DNA of 64,000 nucleotides from Sulfuriferula nivalis (GTDB taxonomy: Bacteria; Pseudomonadota; Gammaproteobacteria; Burkholderiales; Sulfuriferulaceae): positions 2,914,001 through 2,978,000 of the forward strand of contig NZ_AP021881.1 in the NCBI RefSeq assembly GCF_009937995.1. Direction: 5' to 3'. Position 1 is the first letter of the stretch. Every line of letters begins with the position of its first letter. The translations under genes and the position numbers were made by a program. The notes beneath the pieces were generated by a model that was given only the letters and a program-made list of their open reading frames with translations, searched no databases and had not been told where the DNA came from. This document shows, piece by piece, positions 54,185 through 62,228 of this stretch.

Positions 54185-54220
54185 ATTCAGCTTAATAATG
54201 ACCAGATACAGAGGTGTGAA

Positions 54221-54532
54221 ATGTTATCTACAACTGGACTGACTTCAAATATAGGTAACGCAGGCTTAGACACTACGTCGCAACTCGCACGCCTGCAACA
54301 CCAGCTATCTGATTGCGTTAATTGCGCAACGGCCAATACCACAGCAGGCAAAGCCAAGATTCAGTCTATATCCGACCAAATTGGCGCTATCAAAGAACGC
54401 CAGCAACACGCACAGCAGAACACAGTTAATCAAACACCGAATGCGCAAACTTCGCCACAATTCCAGCGCGACGCGAACAACCACCCAATTCCCGGTGCAG
54501 CCGTCGGCGGCACTATCAACATCGCAGTCTGA
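54221..54532 (+). CDS. Hypothetical small protein
   Basis: This 103-residue polar protein has Gln/Asn/Ala-rich sequence, a paired CVNC motif at about residues 32-35, and a short helix (AKIQSISDQIGAIKERQQHA). RBS AGAGGTG precedes the ATG. There is no signal peptide and no family I can name; the helix-heptad part is faintly like FlxA proteins. It is convergent with the rep gene with 6 bp between stops. Confidence 0.6.
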   Translation: MLSTTGLTSNIGNAGLDTTSQLARLQHQLSDCVNCATANTTAGKAKIQSISDQIGAIKERQQHAQQNTVNQTPNAQTSPQFQRDANNHPIPGAAVGGTINIAV

Positions 54533-54538
54533 TTTAGT

Positions 54539-56527
54539 TCACTTCTGCGCCAGCATCGCCTTGATATTCGCCAGCCTGTCGTTGCCTTGCTGACGTTGCT
54601 CTACAGGATCAACATCCTGCCCCGACTGGCGCATGTCGTCTTGTGAAATTTCACCGATAAAACGTGAAGGCTCACAGGTTTGCAATTCGCCCGCACGTTT
54701 GCGGCGCTTGCAGTAACTGATGGTTAGTGAACGTTGCGCGCGGGTAATGGCGACGTACATGAGACGACGCTCCTCTTCCAGCGTACCGTTTTCAACCGAC
54801 TCACGGTGCGGCAGGATATCTTCTTCCGCACCCACCAAAAAGACATGACCGAACTCCAGCCCTTTGGCAGCGTGGATAGTGGACAACCGCACCGCATCAA
54901 TTTCATCTTCGCTGCGGTTTTCCAGTAGCGTAATCAAGGCAATGGTTTGCGTGAGCTCGATCAAGTTTTTATCATCGGCCTCGCCCTTTTTACCCAGCCA
55001 GCCCACGAATTCCTGTACGTTATTCCATTTGTTTTGCGCAGCGCGGGTTTCGTCACTGTCGAAAATATAGACTTCGTAGTCTATCGCCTTGAGCAAATCC
55101 GCCATGATTTCACTGACCGGCGTATTGCGCACACGAGCTTCCAGCGCGTTGATGTACTGGCAAAAAGTGAGCAATGGCTCAAGCTGGCGTTCGGTCACAC
55201 GACTGACAAAACCTGCTTCAAACACCGCTTCAAACAGGCTGATTTTACGTTGCCCGGCGTATTCGCCCAGCTTTTCCAATGTAGCGGCACCGATGCCGCG
55301 TTTGGGTGTGGTAGCGGCGCGAATGAAAGCAGGATCATCATCGCTGTTAGTGAGCAGGCGCATGTAGGAAATCAGATCCTTGATCTCGGACTTCTCAAAA
55401 AACGACTGCCCGCCCGACATCACATAAGGTGCTTTTTCATTGCGCAACATTTGCTCAAACACGCGTGCCTGATGATTACCGCGATATAAAATCGCATAAT
55501 CGCCATAGCGAGTACGGTGCTCAAATTTATGCGCCAGCATACGCATCACCACATTTTGCGCTTCTTCAGTTTCGTCTTTGCACGCCATTACATGCACAGG
55601 ATCGCCGTTGCCGTGTTCGCTCCATAACTGTTTGTCGTACAGCCTGTCGTTATTGCCGATGACACTGTTAGCCGCGCGGAGTATGCGTAACGTGGAACGA
55701 TAGTTTTGCGTGAGTTGGATGACTTTGAGTCGCGGGTAATCTTCATGCAACTGATGCAGGTTTTTCACATCCGCGCCGCGCCAGCCGTAGATAGCCTGAT
55801 CATCGTCACCCACGGCAGTAAATGCGCCCGATACGCCACAGAGCTGTTTTACAATTTGATACTGGCAGGCGTTGGTATCCTGATATTCATCGATGAGCAA
55901 ATAGCGTAATTTCTTGCGCCATTTTTCCAGCATTTCCATATCAGTAGCAAACAGTTCGGCAGGCAAGCGGATGAGGTCATCAAAATCCAGCGCCTGATAG
56001 GCTTTGAGCGTGTCCTGATAACGCTGGTAAATTTTAGCGTAAGTGGCGTCAAGGTCAGATTCCGCCGTTGCCAGCGCAACATCGGGCGTGATCAAACCGT
56101 TTTTCCATCCAGAAATACGCCACTGAGCGCGACGGATTTCCTGCTTGTCAGTGGTTTTTAATATTTCATTGATAATCTGCATGGCATCAGCAGAATCAAG
56201 AATAGAAAATTGTGGTTTGTAAGCTAATCGATGTGCTTCCTGGCGCATAATCTGCACACCGAGCGCGTGAAAGGTACAGACCGTCAGACCTTTTGCTGGC
56301 TTGCCCGGTCTGAGTTTATCAACCCGCTCCTGCATTTCGCGTGCGGCTTTGTTGGTAAACGTAATCGCGGCAATATGATTTGGCGCATAACCACATTCAT
56401 CGATAAGATATGATATTTTCTGAGTAATGACTCGCGTCTTGCCCGACCCTGCACCCGCTAGCACCAGCAAAGGACCGTCGAGATATTTAACCGCTTCGCG
56501 TTGTGGGGCGTTAAGATGAGAGAGCAT
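54539..56527 (-). CDS. rep: ATP-dependent DNA helicase Rep
   Basis: This 662-residue SF1A helicase begins LNAPQREAVKYLDGPLLVLAGAGSGKTRV (Q motif and Walker A), then TFTNKAAREM (Ia), LLIDEYQDTN (II), GDDDQAIYGWRGA (III), LTQNYRST (IV), VRLSTIHAAKGLEF (V) and ERRLMYVAITRAQ (VI). The length and short C-terminus (about 670) fit Rep better than UvrD. It clears proteins ahead of replication forks. The start is followed upstream by a palindromic intergenic element. Confidence 0.92.
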   Translation of the reverse strand: MLSHLNAPQREAVKYLDGPLLVLAGAGSGKTRVITQKISYLIDECGYAPNHIAAITFTNKAAREMQERVDKLRPGKPAKGLTVCTFHALGVQIMRQEAHRLAYKPQFSILDSADAMQIINEILKTTDKQEIRRAQWRISGWKNGLITPDVALATAESDLDATYAKIYQRYQDTLKAYQALDFDDLIRLPAELFATDMEMLEKWRKKLRYLLIDEYQDTNACQYQIVKQLCGVSGAFTAVGDDDQAIYGWRGADVKNLHQLHEDYPRLKVIQLTQNYRSTLRILRAANSVIGNNDRLYDKQLWSEHGNGDPVHVMACKDETEEAQNVVMRMLAHKFEHRTRYGDYAILYRGNHQARVFEQMLRNEKAPYVMSGGQSFFEKSEIKDLISYMRLLTNSDDDPAFIRAATTPKRGIGAATLEKLGEYAGQRKISLFEAVFEAGFVSRVTERQLEPLLTFCQYINALEARVRNTPVSEIMADLLKAIDYEVYIFDSDETRAAQNKWNNVQEFVGWLGKKGEADDKNLIELTQTIALITLLENRSEDEIDAVRLSTIHAAKGLEFGHVFLVGAEEDILPHRESVENGTLEEERRLMYVAITRAQRSLTISYCKRRKRAGELQTCEPSRFIGEISQDDMRQSGQDVDPVEQRQQGNDRLANIKAMLAQK

Positions 56528-56556
56528 GGATTTTATGAAACGAATGTAGATGGGTA

Positions 56557-56803
56557 TTTTAACCCAGAAACGTCAGCTGGACACGTTGTAGTGTCCGCAC
56601 ATCGCGGTGCAGAGCAAGGCGCGACAAACGCTGAATGGTTATCCATTCAAGTGCGGAGCAACGCCGCTATGTGACGTGAGGGGCGGACAGTTCGACGGGT
56701 AACGTTGTTAAGAACAGATCACAAATAAATAATGGAAATAAGGATTAAGTGTCATGCTGTTAAGCTACTATATTAGTGGTCAACTGGCGTTTCTGGGTTA
56801 AAA
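56557..56803. repeat. 247-bp palindrome-ended intergenic element
   Basis: TTTTAACCCAGAAACGTCAG (56557-56576) is repeated in inverted form at 56784-56803 with one mismatch. The interior has further hairpins (GAATGGTTATCCATTC and GCGGTGCAGAGC/GGAGCAACGCCGC) and no gene. The right repeat ends one base before the apaH ATG, so it includes the apaH leader and probably its promoter. It looks like a MITE or extragenic palindromic repeat. Confidence 0.6.
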
Positions 56804-57625
56804 ATGAGCACCTACGTCATCGGCGATTTACAGGGATGTTTTCCCGCATTGCAACAAATGCTGGAGCTTATCGCGTACGACCCCGCGCAAGACCGCATTA
56901 TCTTACTGGGCGATTTGGTTAATCGCGGTACTAACTCGCTCGCTGTGCTGCGCTGGGCGCGGGACAACCAGATCAGCGCAGTACTGGGCAATCATGACTT
57001 GCATTTACTCGCCGTGGCGGCGGGCTATGAAAAACATCACAAGGGCGACACCCTCCTCCCCATACTGGATGCGCCAGACAAGGATGAATTGCTGGACTGG
57101 CTGCGTCATCTGCCATTGGCAATATACACATCAGGCTATTTTCTGGTACATGCAGGCGTACTGCCGCAGTGGAGCATCAGCCAGGCATTAAGTCTGGCTG
57201 GCGAAGTAGAATCAGCATTGCGCGGCGACAATTACCTGGACTACCTGCGCACTATGTATGGCAACGAACCCACTCAATGGCATGACAATTTAACGGGGAA
57301 GGATAGATTACGCGTCATCACCAACGGCATGACGCGACTGCGCTTCTGCTCTGCTACGGGCGAAATGGACTTCACCGCCAAAGCCGGACTAGACTCAGCA
57401 CCCGAAGGTTATTACCCATGGTTCCACGCGCCCAATCGCCTAAGTGAGGGCTCACCTATCGTTTTCGGCCACTGGTCAGCGCTGGGATTACAAGTAGAAA
57501 GCGACAACATCGCCCTCGACACAGGCTGCCTCTGGGGTGGTCAACTCAGCGCATTACGACTGGAAGACAGGCAGGTATTTCAGGTGGAATGCGGCGGCAT
57601 GGCGGGGATTAAGCGCTGGCATTAA
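56804..57625 (+). CDS. apaH: Diadenosine tetraphosphatase (symmetrical)
   Basis: This 273-residue metallophosphatase hydrolyses Ap4A to 2 ADP and can remove Np4 RNA caps. Motifs: YVIGDLQGCFPALQQML, LLGDLVNRGTNSLAVLRW, VLGNHDLHLLAVAAG, LVHAGVLPQW, FGHWSALG and LDTGCLWGGQLSALRL, the last diagnostic for ApaH. The ATG has no clear ribosome site and abuts the upstream inverted repeat. Confidence 0.95.
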   Translation: MSTYVIGDLQGCFPALQQMLELIAYDPAQDRIILLGDLVNRGTNSLAVLRWARDNQISAVLGNHDLHLLAVAAGYEKHHKGDTLLPILDAPDKDELLDWLRHLPLAIYTSGYFLVHAGVLPQWSISQALSLAGEVESALRGDNYLDYLRTMYGNEPTQWHDNLTGKDRLRVITNGMTRLRFCSATGEMDFTAKAGLDSAPEGYYPWFHAPNRLSEGSPIVFGHWSALGLQVESDNIALDTGCLWGGQLSALRLEDRQVFQVECGGMAGIKRWH

Positions 57626-57640
57626 AATTCCGATGGAAAT

Positions 57641-57659
57641 TATACGCTTTAAGCGTATA
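57641..57659. promoter_or_regulatory. Palindromic operator upstream of the toxin-antitoxin pair
   Basis: TATACGCTT-T-AAGCGTATA is a perfect 9-bp inverted repeat around one base. It lies just upstream of the HigB/HigA-like genes, where such systems are normally autorepressed by the antitoxin. It is 16 bp after the apaH stop. Confidence 0.6.
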
Positions 57660-57667
57660 GCTTAACC

Positions 57668-57978
57668 ATGCTAACATTATCGAAACTAGTATATTCATTC
57701 AATATGCAAACACCGTATGGGATGAAGACGAGCGCATAGCATTTGTGAATTGGATTGCAGCCAACCCACTGGCGGGTGACGTAGTACCTAAAAGTGGCGG
57801 ATGTCGTAAAGTACATTGGTCGCGTGCAGGCATGGGTAAACGAGGCGGCGTAAGGGTTATATATTTTAATCAGCTTGCTGCGGGTGAAATCATATTACTG
57901 ATGGTCTATGCCAAAGCAAAATATGACAACCTGCCTGCGGAATTTTTTAAGCAACTTAAGGAGGTGTTTGATGGCTAA
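57668..57978 (+). pseudogene. HigB/RelE-family toxin, probably frameshifted at the start
   Basis: The body (WIAANPLAGDVVPKSGGCRKVHW, GKRGGVRVIYF, LLMVYAKAKYDNL) is a RelE/HigB-type mRNA interferase fold. Family-like sequence starts earlier in the same frame (IETSIFIQYANTVWDEDERIAF), but that frame has no ATG: the ATG at 57668 is one base out of register. Inserting one A would restore an MLTIIETSIF start. A GTG at 57745 would give a truncated 77-residue protein. The toxin is therefore either inactivated or started at a rare ATT (57676). It overlaps the antitoxin by 8 bp. Confidence 0.65.
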
Positions 57979-58264
57979 ATTAGCGAACGATCCAGATATG
58001 GCGCAGTTTTGTGCCGACTTCCTAACCTCTGCCCGTGAAATGAAAGCAGGCGTAAAGGCGCGCAGCACACAAGTGAACTTACCACCTGTCGTCATTGCAC
58101 GTAATAAATCAGGACTTACACAAAGTCAATTTGCGGTATTGTTGGGCGTATCAGTACGCACACTGCAAGGTTGGGAGCAGGGGCGAATTAAGCCCAGTGG
58201 TGCGGCCAATACTCTAATTCGCATTGCCATTACCCATCCAGAAGTATTGCAGGCAATGGCTTAA
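57971..58264 (+). CDS. HigA-type XRE antitoxin
   Basis: The ATG at 57971 follows a perfect AAGGAGG, giving 97 residues. An N-terminal toxin-neutralising segment (about residues 1-40) is followed by a helix-turn-helix domain, SGLTQSQFAVLLGVSVRTLQGWEQGR, ending PSGAANTLIRIAITHPEVL. It should bind the palindrome at 57641-57659 and repress the pair. Toxin-first gene order is typical of HigBA. Confidence 0.9.
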   Translation: MAKLANDPDMAQFCADFLTSAREMKAGVKARSTQVNLPPVVIARNKSGLTQSQFAVLLGVSVRTLQGWEQGRIKPSGAANTLIRIAITHPEVLQAMA

Positions 58265-58364
58265 CCTGACAGATTTCATCAAATCCACGGCTAAACCAAG
58301 CTGGTTAGTAACAAGCACAGGGCATTAAAAGCTAACTTACATGTTATTAATTTTGGAGCATGTC

Positions 58365-58670
58365 ATGCATATTTGGTCAGTTAAAAGTGCAAAAGCACGA
58401 TTTAGCGAATTTTTAAATACCTGCCTATCAGAAGGCTCACAAATGGTGACCAGAAGCGGCGCAGAAACAGCAGTGCTTGTACCTGTACAGGAATGGCAAC
58501 GCCTACAGTCAACGACACGCCCCTCATTAAAGCAATTACTGCTGGCTGATCAAGCACGCACGGACACACTCACGCCAACGAGTGACCTAGGATCGGGTAC
58601 AGAAAAAACACATAGATTGCGCTACATATCTAGACCAGCCCCCGATGCTCTGGAGGGTCTATGGCAATAA
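58365..58670 (+). CDS. Phd/YefM-family antitoxin without adjacent toxin
   Basis: The ATG at 58365 follows TTTTGGAGC, giving 101 residues. The N-terminus WSVKSAKARFSEFLNTCLSEGSQMVTRSGAETAVLVPVQEW is the Phd/YefM DNA-binding fold. The C-terminal toxin-binding part (about residues 50-101) is polar. The next gene is not a PIN, Doc or YoeB toxin but a membrane protein that overlaps it by 10 bp. It may be an orphan left after toxin loss. Confidence 0.8.
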   Translation: MHIWSVKSAKARFSEFLNTCLSEGSQMVTRSGAETAVLVPVQEWQRLQSTTRPSLKQLLLADQARTDTLTPTSDLGSGTEKTHRLRYISRPAPDALEGLWQ

Positions 58671-59270
58671 TTGGTCTTATTACTTCGTTTGCCATGTTTA
58701 CTGTTTATTTCTGTACTAAATATACCTATGCCCTACGCGCAGTAGCGTATCAATCAAACATATCATTTAAAGATGTATGGAATTTTTCTTTTGATGGACA
58801 TCCTATGCGTAGAAGCATTGTCCCAATGAAGTATATTGCAATATTTTTTGCATGTACGAGTTTATTTGGATGGGGTCACGATCTCAGTTCAAAAGATATA
58901 AGAAGTTTATGGATCATGGTATTGATGTTAATAGCGTATCTGGGTACATGGGCTCGCATTGCGATTTATGAGGCCACACATTGGAAACAAGGTGTTGAAA
59001 AATCGCTGACTAAGAGTGAAATGTTTAAAAGAAGCATTAAGGATATTGGTTGGTTTCCGCAAGGTAAAGACTGGTTATCGAGAATAGTTAATGCATCAAA
59101 TGTAGTTCTACTGATTGTTGTTATATTGCGAGTTATTTCACTTTACTTTTACGGTTAGAGGTCGCTGGATCTAGAAAAAATGCATTACTGCGCTACACGA
59201 AGTCGCAGGGTCGGTCTAGCAAAGAGGCATAAATGCACTACACCTCTAGCCCCGTCCCTGATGTGCTTTA
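58612..59270. repeat. Diverged short repeats around the membrane-protein gene
   Basis: A sequence of the form TGCGCTACATATCTAGACC followed by AGCCCCCGATG (58617-58647) recurs in altered form at 59230-59262 (TGCACTACACCTCTAGCCCC, GTCCCTGATG). Related TCTAGA-centred pieces occur at 59169-59215 and, inverted, at about 59735-59757. They flank the two membrane-protein genes. The copies are decayed, so the unit and its nature are unclear. Confidence 0.35.
58661..59158 (+). CDS. Hypothetical membrane protein
   Basis: This 165-residue AT-rich protein has four hydrophobic segments (about residues 2-20, 55-72, 83-102, 143-163) and a polar loop with WKQGVEKSLTKSEMFKRSI. I do not recognise a family. It starts inside the end of the antitoxin gene. 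Its base composition differs from the surrounding housekeeping genes. It is bounded by diverged copies of a short repeat, which suggests it was acquired as a unit. Confidence 0.6.
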   Translation: MAIIGLITSFAMFTVYFCTKYTYALRAVAYQSNISFKDVWNFSFDGHPMRRSIVPMKYIAIFFACTSLFGWGHDLSSKDIRSLWIMVLMLIAYLGTWARIAIYEATHWKQGVEKSLTKSEMFKRSIKDIGWFPQGKDWLSRIVNASNVVLLIVVILRVISLYFYG

Positions 59271-59722
59271 CAAATAAAATTGATCTGATAGTTAAAATAT
59301 ATCGGTGTAAACAACAAAGTCAAAAAACCACTAAACCACTCTTCATCTTCTGTTGAGATTTCAAAAAGAGCATTTAGCCTGTTCCTGGCTTTAAAACCCC
59401 AAACGATAAACAATAACTCTAAGACACTATCCGCTATATCGCTTATTAGTTCTATCAGTTGCCCATCATTTACGACCAAGGACGCAATAAACATCGTGAG
59501 TGAACTATATGCGATTATTAATATAACCTTTATAAACCCTGTCGATATTCTGTCTTTTTCATCAACCATCTCGTTTATAGTTACAGTCTGACTTTTAATA
59601 TAGTGCGCAAAGTAAACACCAAATGTCACTATCCCAAGACTCAGTAATCGCCACGTACTTTGGTCTTTGAATTTCTCGAGAAGTTTAATTTCTCTCACAT
59701 TATCTCCATAAGGATCACTCAC
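59246..59722 (-). CDS. Hypothetical membrane protein, DUF4234-like
   Basis: This 158-residue protein starts with a charged stretch (VREIKLLEKFKDQSTW) and then hydrophobic segments around residues 27-42, 63-82, 93-110 and 128-146. The layout (short cytoplasmic head, LGIVTFGVYFAHYI, polar loop, further helices) is like DUF4234 proteins, but this is only a resemblance. It is AT-rich and lies between diverged TCTAGA repeats. Confidence 0.55.
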   Translation of the reverse strand: MSDPYGDNVREIKLLEKFKDQSTWRLLSLGIVTFGVYFAHYIKSQTVTINEMVDEKDRISTGFIKVILIIAYSSLTMFIASLVVNDGQLIELISDIADSVLELLFIVWGFKARNRLNALFEISTEDEEWFSGFLTLLFTPIYFNYQINFICKAHQGRG

Positions 59723-59825
59723 GAAATCGCAGAGGCAGGTCTAGAAAATGCGCGAAGTACCCGCCGCACCCTGGATAAAACCTAGTTCAACCTTCAAGCC
59801 TTATATTCCAGAAAAAGGTCTTATT

Positions 59826-60485
59826 TCAATCCCCACCACCACAGCCACCTCCGCAACCTGAATCGCCGCTACAACCTCCACCACATCCTCCGCCACCCCC
59901 AGAACTACAACCAATATCTCCAGCACAATAACCGCCCCCACCAGAGCTACCATTATCGAGTCGATTCTTACAGTTTAACGAATACTTGTATCCATTCTCA
60001 ATATTTAACAGACCATCTATTGCAAACAACAAAGGTAATCTTTCTGGCGATTTTGGATTTATCTGTTCTCGAATACACGACAACCTCCAGGCACGTTTTA
60101 TGCCGATTTCTGCATGAGTAGGCGTAACCATCGCCTCTGTGGGCGTATGATGCAAATATCGACCCAATGCTTTATTACAGAAATCTTGATACGCTTTGGT
60201 GAAAATAATGAACTCATGCCATGCCATATCAACAGCTTGAGATGGCATGGCAACCATTCTCCGATTAGCGCTATTACAAATACGGAAGTATGAACGCAAA
60301 CCCTCAAATATAAGCGCTATCTGCTCTTCATTTAAGTGAGGATATTTAGCCACCAACTTATTCTTAATGGAAGAGTGAAAAACAAAATTATCAATGAATT
60401 TGAGTTGACGGGCTCTCCTCAGACCAAAAAGCCAAAATGTAGCAGCCGTTATAATCACTAATAACACTACAATTGAAAAATCCAT
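59826..60485 (-). CDS. GRDP-like domain protein with Cys/Gly-rich tail
   Basis: This 219-residue protein has one N-terminal membrane helix (about residues 4-20), a helical domain with AVDMAWHEFIIFTKAYQDFC and LGRYLHHTP, resembling the glycine-rich-domain-protein (GRDP-like) motif, and a C-terminal tail of about 45 residues made almost wholly of Gly, Ser, Asp and Cys (GGGCGGGC-type repeats with about nine Cys). The tail could bind metal or form disulfides. No function is known to me for bacterial members. Confidence 0.7.
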   Translation of the reverse strand: MDFSIVVLLVIITAATFWLFGLRRARQLKFIDNFVFHSSIKNKLVAKYPHLNEEQIALIFEGLRSYFRICNSANRRMVAMPSQAVDMAWHEFIIFTKAYQDFCNKALGRYLHHTPTEAMVTPTHAEIGIKRAWRLSCIREQINPKSPERLPLLFAIDGLLNIENGYKYSLNCKNRLDNGSSGGGGYCAGDIGCSSGGGGGCGGGCSGDSGCGGGCGGGD

Positions 60486-60548
60486 TTACGAATACCTTTC
60501 TTCAAATTCGCGAAATGACACGTAACAAAAGATTCTTGTAATGTACTG

Positions 60549-61310
60549 TTAAATTTCGTCTATATGCGGCGCAGACAGGTTTAATACAGCAGCGATCGCC
60601 GCTTCGCTAGCCACCGCCAGATCACGTCTATGCATCTGACTATTCGGTACCACAGGTACACAATAGGTAGCGACGACGGGTATCTGTGGTACTGCCATGA
60701 TGCGCCAGATTGATGACAAAAAGCCCATATTATCTATCCACACCGCTGCGTCATGCTCATAGCGTAACGCCACGGGCTGGCAGATGACATTGGCATCAAG
60801 TGCGACCTGAAATAGTGGTGGCTTGAACGGGAGTAATTGCTTGCCGTTGGTGGTGGTGGATTCGGGGAACATGCCAACCGCGCGCCCTGACTGCAATGCG
60901 GCGGTGAAATTCTGGGTGACTTTATGAACGTCACGCGCACGTTCGCGCTGGATGAAGATGGTGCCTGCTTGCGCCGCCAGCCAGCCAAAAACCGGCCAGC
61001 TGCGAATTTCCGCTTTGGCGACAAAATGGACGGGGGAACCCGCTATCAGGACGAAAGGATCCGCCCAGGATACGTGATTGGCAACTACCAAGGCGGCAGC
61101 GCAGGGGGGTTGCCCAACTATACGCAAACGGATGCCGACGATGTAGATGAGCGCTTGCGACCAGCGCTGCATAACGCGCTCACGTGCAGATACAGACAGC
61201 ACCGGGAATGCAATCCCCAGCGTGATTAACCCCACGATGATCAACATCAGCAAGGCACATGCCCGCACGGGGCGCAACAAATAGGCAGTTAAAAATCCGG
61301 ATAAATTCAT
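60549..61310 (-). CDS. olsA: 1-acyl-glycerol-3-phosphate-type acyltransferase (OlsA-like)
   Basis: This 253-residue membrane-associated PlsC-family acyltransferase has an N-terminal hydrophobic hairpin (about residues 15-40), the catalytic HX4D motif NHVSWADP, and MFPESTTT in place of the usual EGT block. It is 20 bp downstream of an OlsB-like gene, so it probably adds the second acyl chain to lyso-ornithine lipid. Phospholipid PlsC is the alternative. The same-strand pair is probably one operon. Confidence 0.82.
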   Translation of the reverse strand: MNLSGFLTAYLLRPVRACALLMLIIVGLITLGIAFPVLSVSARERVMQRWSQALIYIVGIRLRIVGQPPCAAALVVANHVSWADPFVLIAGSPVHFVAKAEIRSWPVFGWLAAQAGTIFIQRERARDVHKVTQNFTAALQSGRAVGMFPESTTTNGKQLLPFKPPLFQVALDANVICQPVALRYEHDAAVWIDNMGFLSSIWRIMAVPQIPVVATYCVPVVPNSQMHRRDLAVASEAAIAAVLNLSAPHIDEI

Positions 61311-61330
61311 CCGCCAATTTTACTTGAATC

Positions 61331-62086
61331 TCAGCCCTTGTTCATGAAATGCTTGGCGTAGAGCGCATTCATTTGCTTGATCGACAGCAGCATCATGAAA
61401 TCGGCACAATTGAAATCTGCATCCCAGGCAGGTTCACCACAGATATAGGCACCGACGCGCAAATAGCCTTTGATCAACGGTGGCGTGGTGACTTTCAGAT
61501 CGCTTTGCAGGCGTTCCAGTGGCAATGGGGTACGTGGGAATACACGCCATTCCACCGGGCTCAATACTTCTGCAGCTAGCTTATGATACAGGCTGGCAGC
61601 AGTGTGTCCGCCATCACTCATGCCGACGCTGGCACAACCGATGAGGTAGTCATAATCATGCTGGCGCAAATAATCTGCCAGTCCTGACCACAGCAAGGTT
61701 ATCACCGCGCCACCGCGATAATCTGGATGTACGCATGAACGCCCTATCTCCACCATACCCGCACGTAAATGCACCAGGCGGGTAAAGTCGAACTCCTGCT
61801 CGGAATAATAGCCACCGATACGCGCTGCACGGTCTGGTGGCAAAATGCGGTAAGTGCCGATGACTTTACCTGTATCCGTATCGCGGACGATGAGGTGATC
61901 GCACACGCTGTCGAACTCGTCTTCGTCCAATCCACTGTGCGCAGACATCAGCTGCGCACCCATTTCTTCGGCAAATACTTTATAACGCAACGCCTGCGCT
62001 TCACGGATTTCATGCTTGTCACGTGCCAATGACACGACTAACGAGTTGCGTGTGCGGGGTTGGCGGGATATTTGTTGTTCTAACAT
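61331..62086 (-). CDS. olsB: Ornithine N-acyltransferase-like protein (OlsB)
   Basis: The ATG at 62086 has ATGGAG eight bases upstream; a start at 62098 is the alternative. The 251-residue GNAT-like acyltransferase (hemolysin/OlsB family) has REAQALRYKVFAEEMGA, LDEDEFDSVCDHLIVRD, GTYRILPP, EIGRSCVHPDYRGGAVITLLWSG and the C-terminal LIKGYLRVGAYICGEPAWD. It transfers a 3-hydroxyacyl group from ACP to ornithine, the first step of phosphate-free ornithine lipid synthesis. It is paired with an OlsA-like gene. Confidence 0.87.
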   Translation of the reverse strand: MLEQQISRQPRTRNSLVVSLARDKHEIREAQALRYKVFAEEMGAQLMSAHSGLDEDEFDSVCDHLIVRDTDTGKVIGTYRILPPDRAARIGGYYSEQEFDFTRLVHLRAGMVEIGRSCVHPDYRGGAVITLLWSGLADYLRQHDYDYLIGCASVGMSDGGHTAASLYHKLAAEVLSPVEWRVFPRTPLPLERLQSDLKVTTPPLIKGYLRVGAYICGEPAWDADFNCADFMMLLSIKQMNALYAKHFMNKG

Positions 62087-62228
62087 GGTACGCTCCATCT
62101 ATGGTCTATGGAGCGTAACAGTAAACATACTACGTGACGTAACGATGAAAAATGCGTTACAAATTGAAGAAAACCCCGCATCACTGACGCGAAATAGTGA
62201 AATTAAGAACTACTAAATACAGGGGGTG

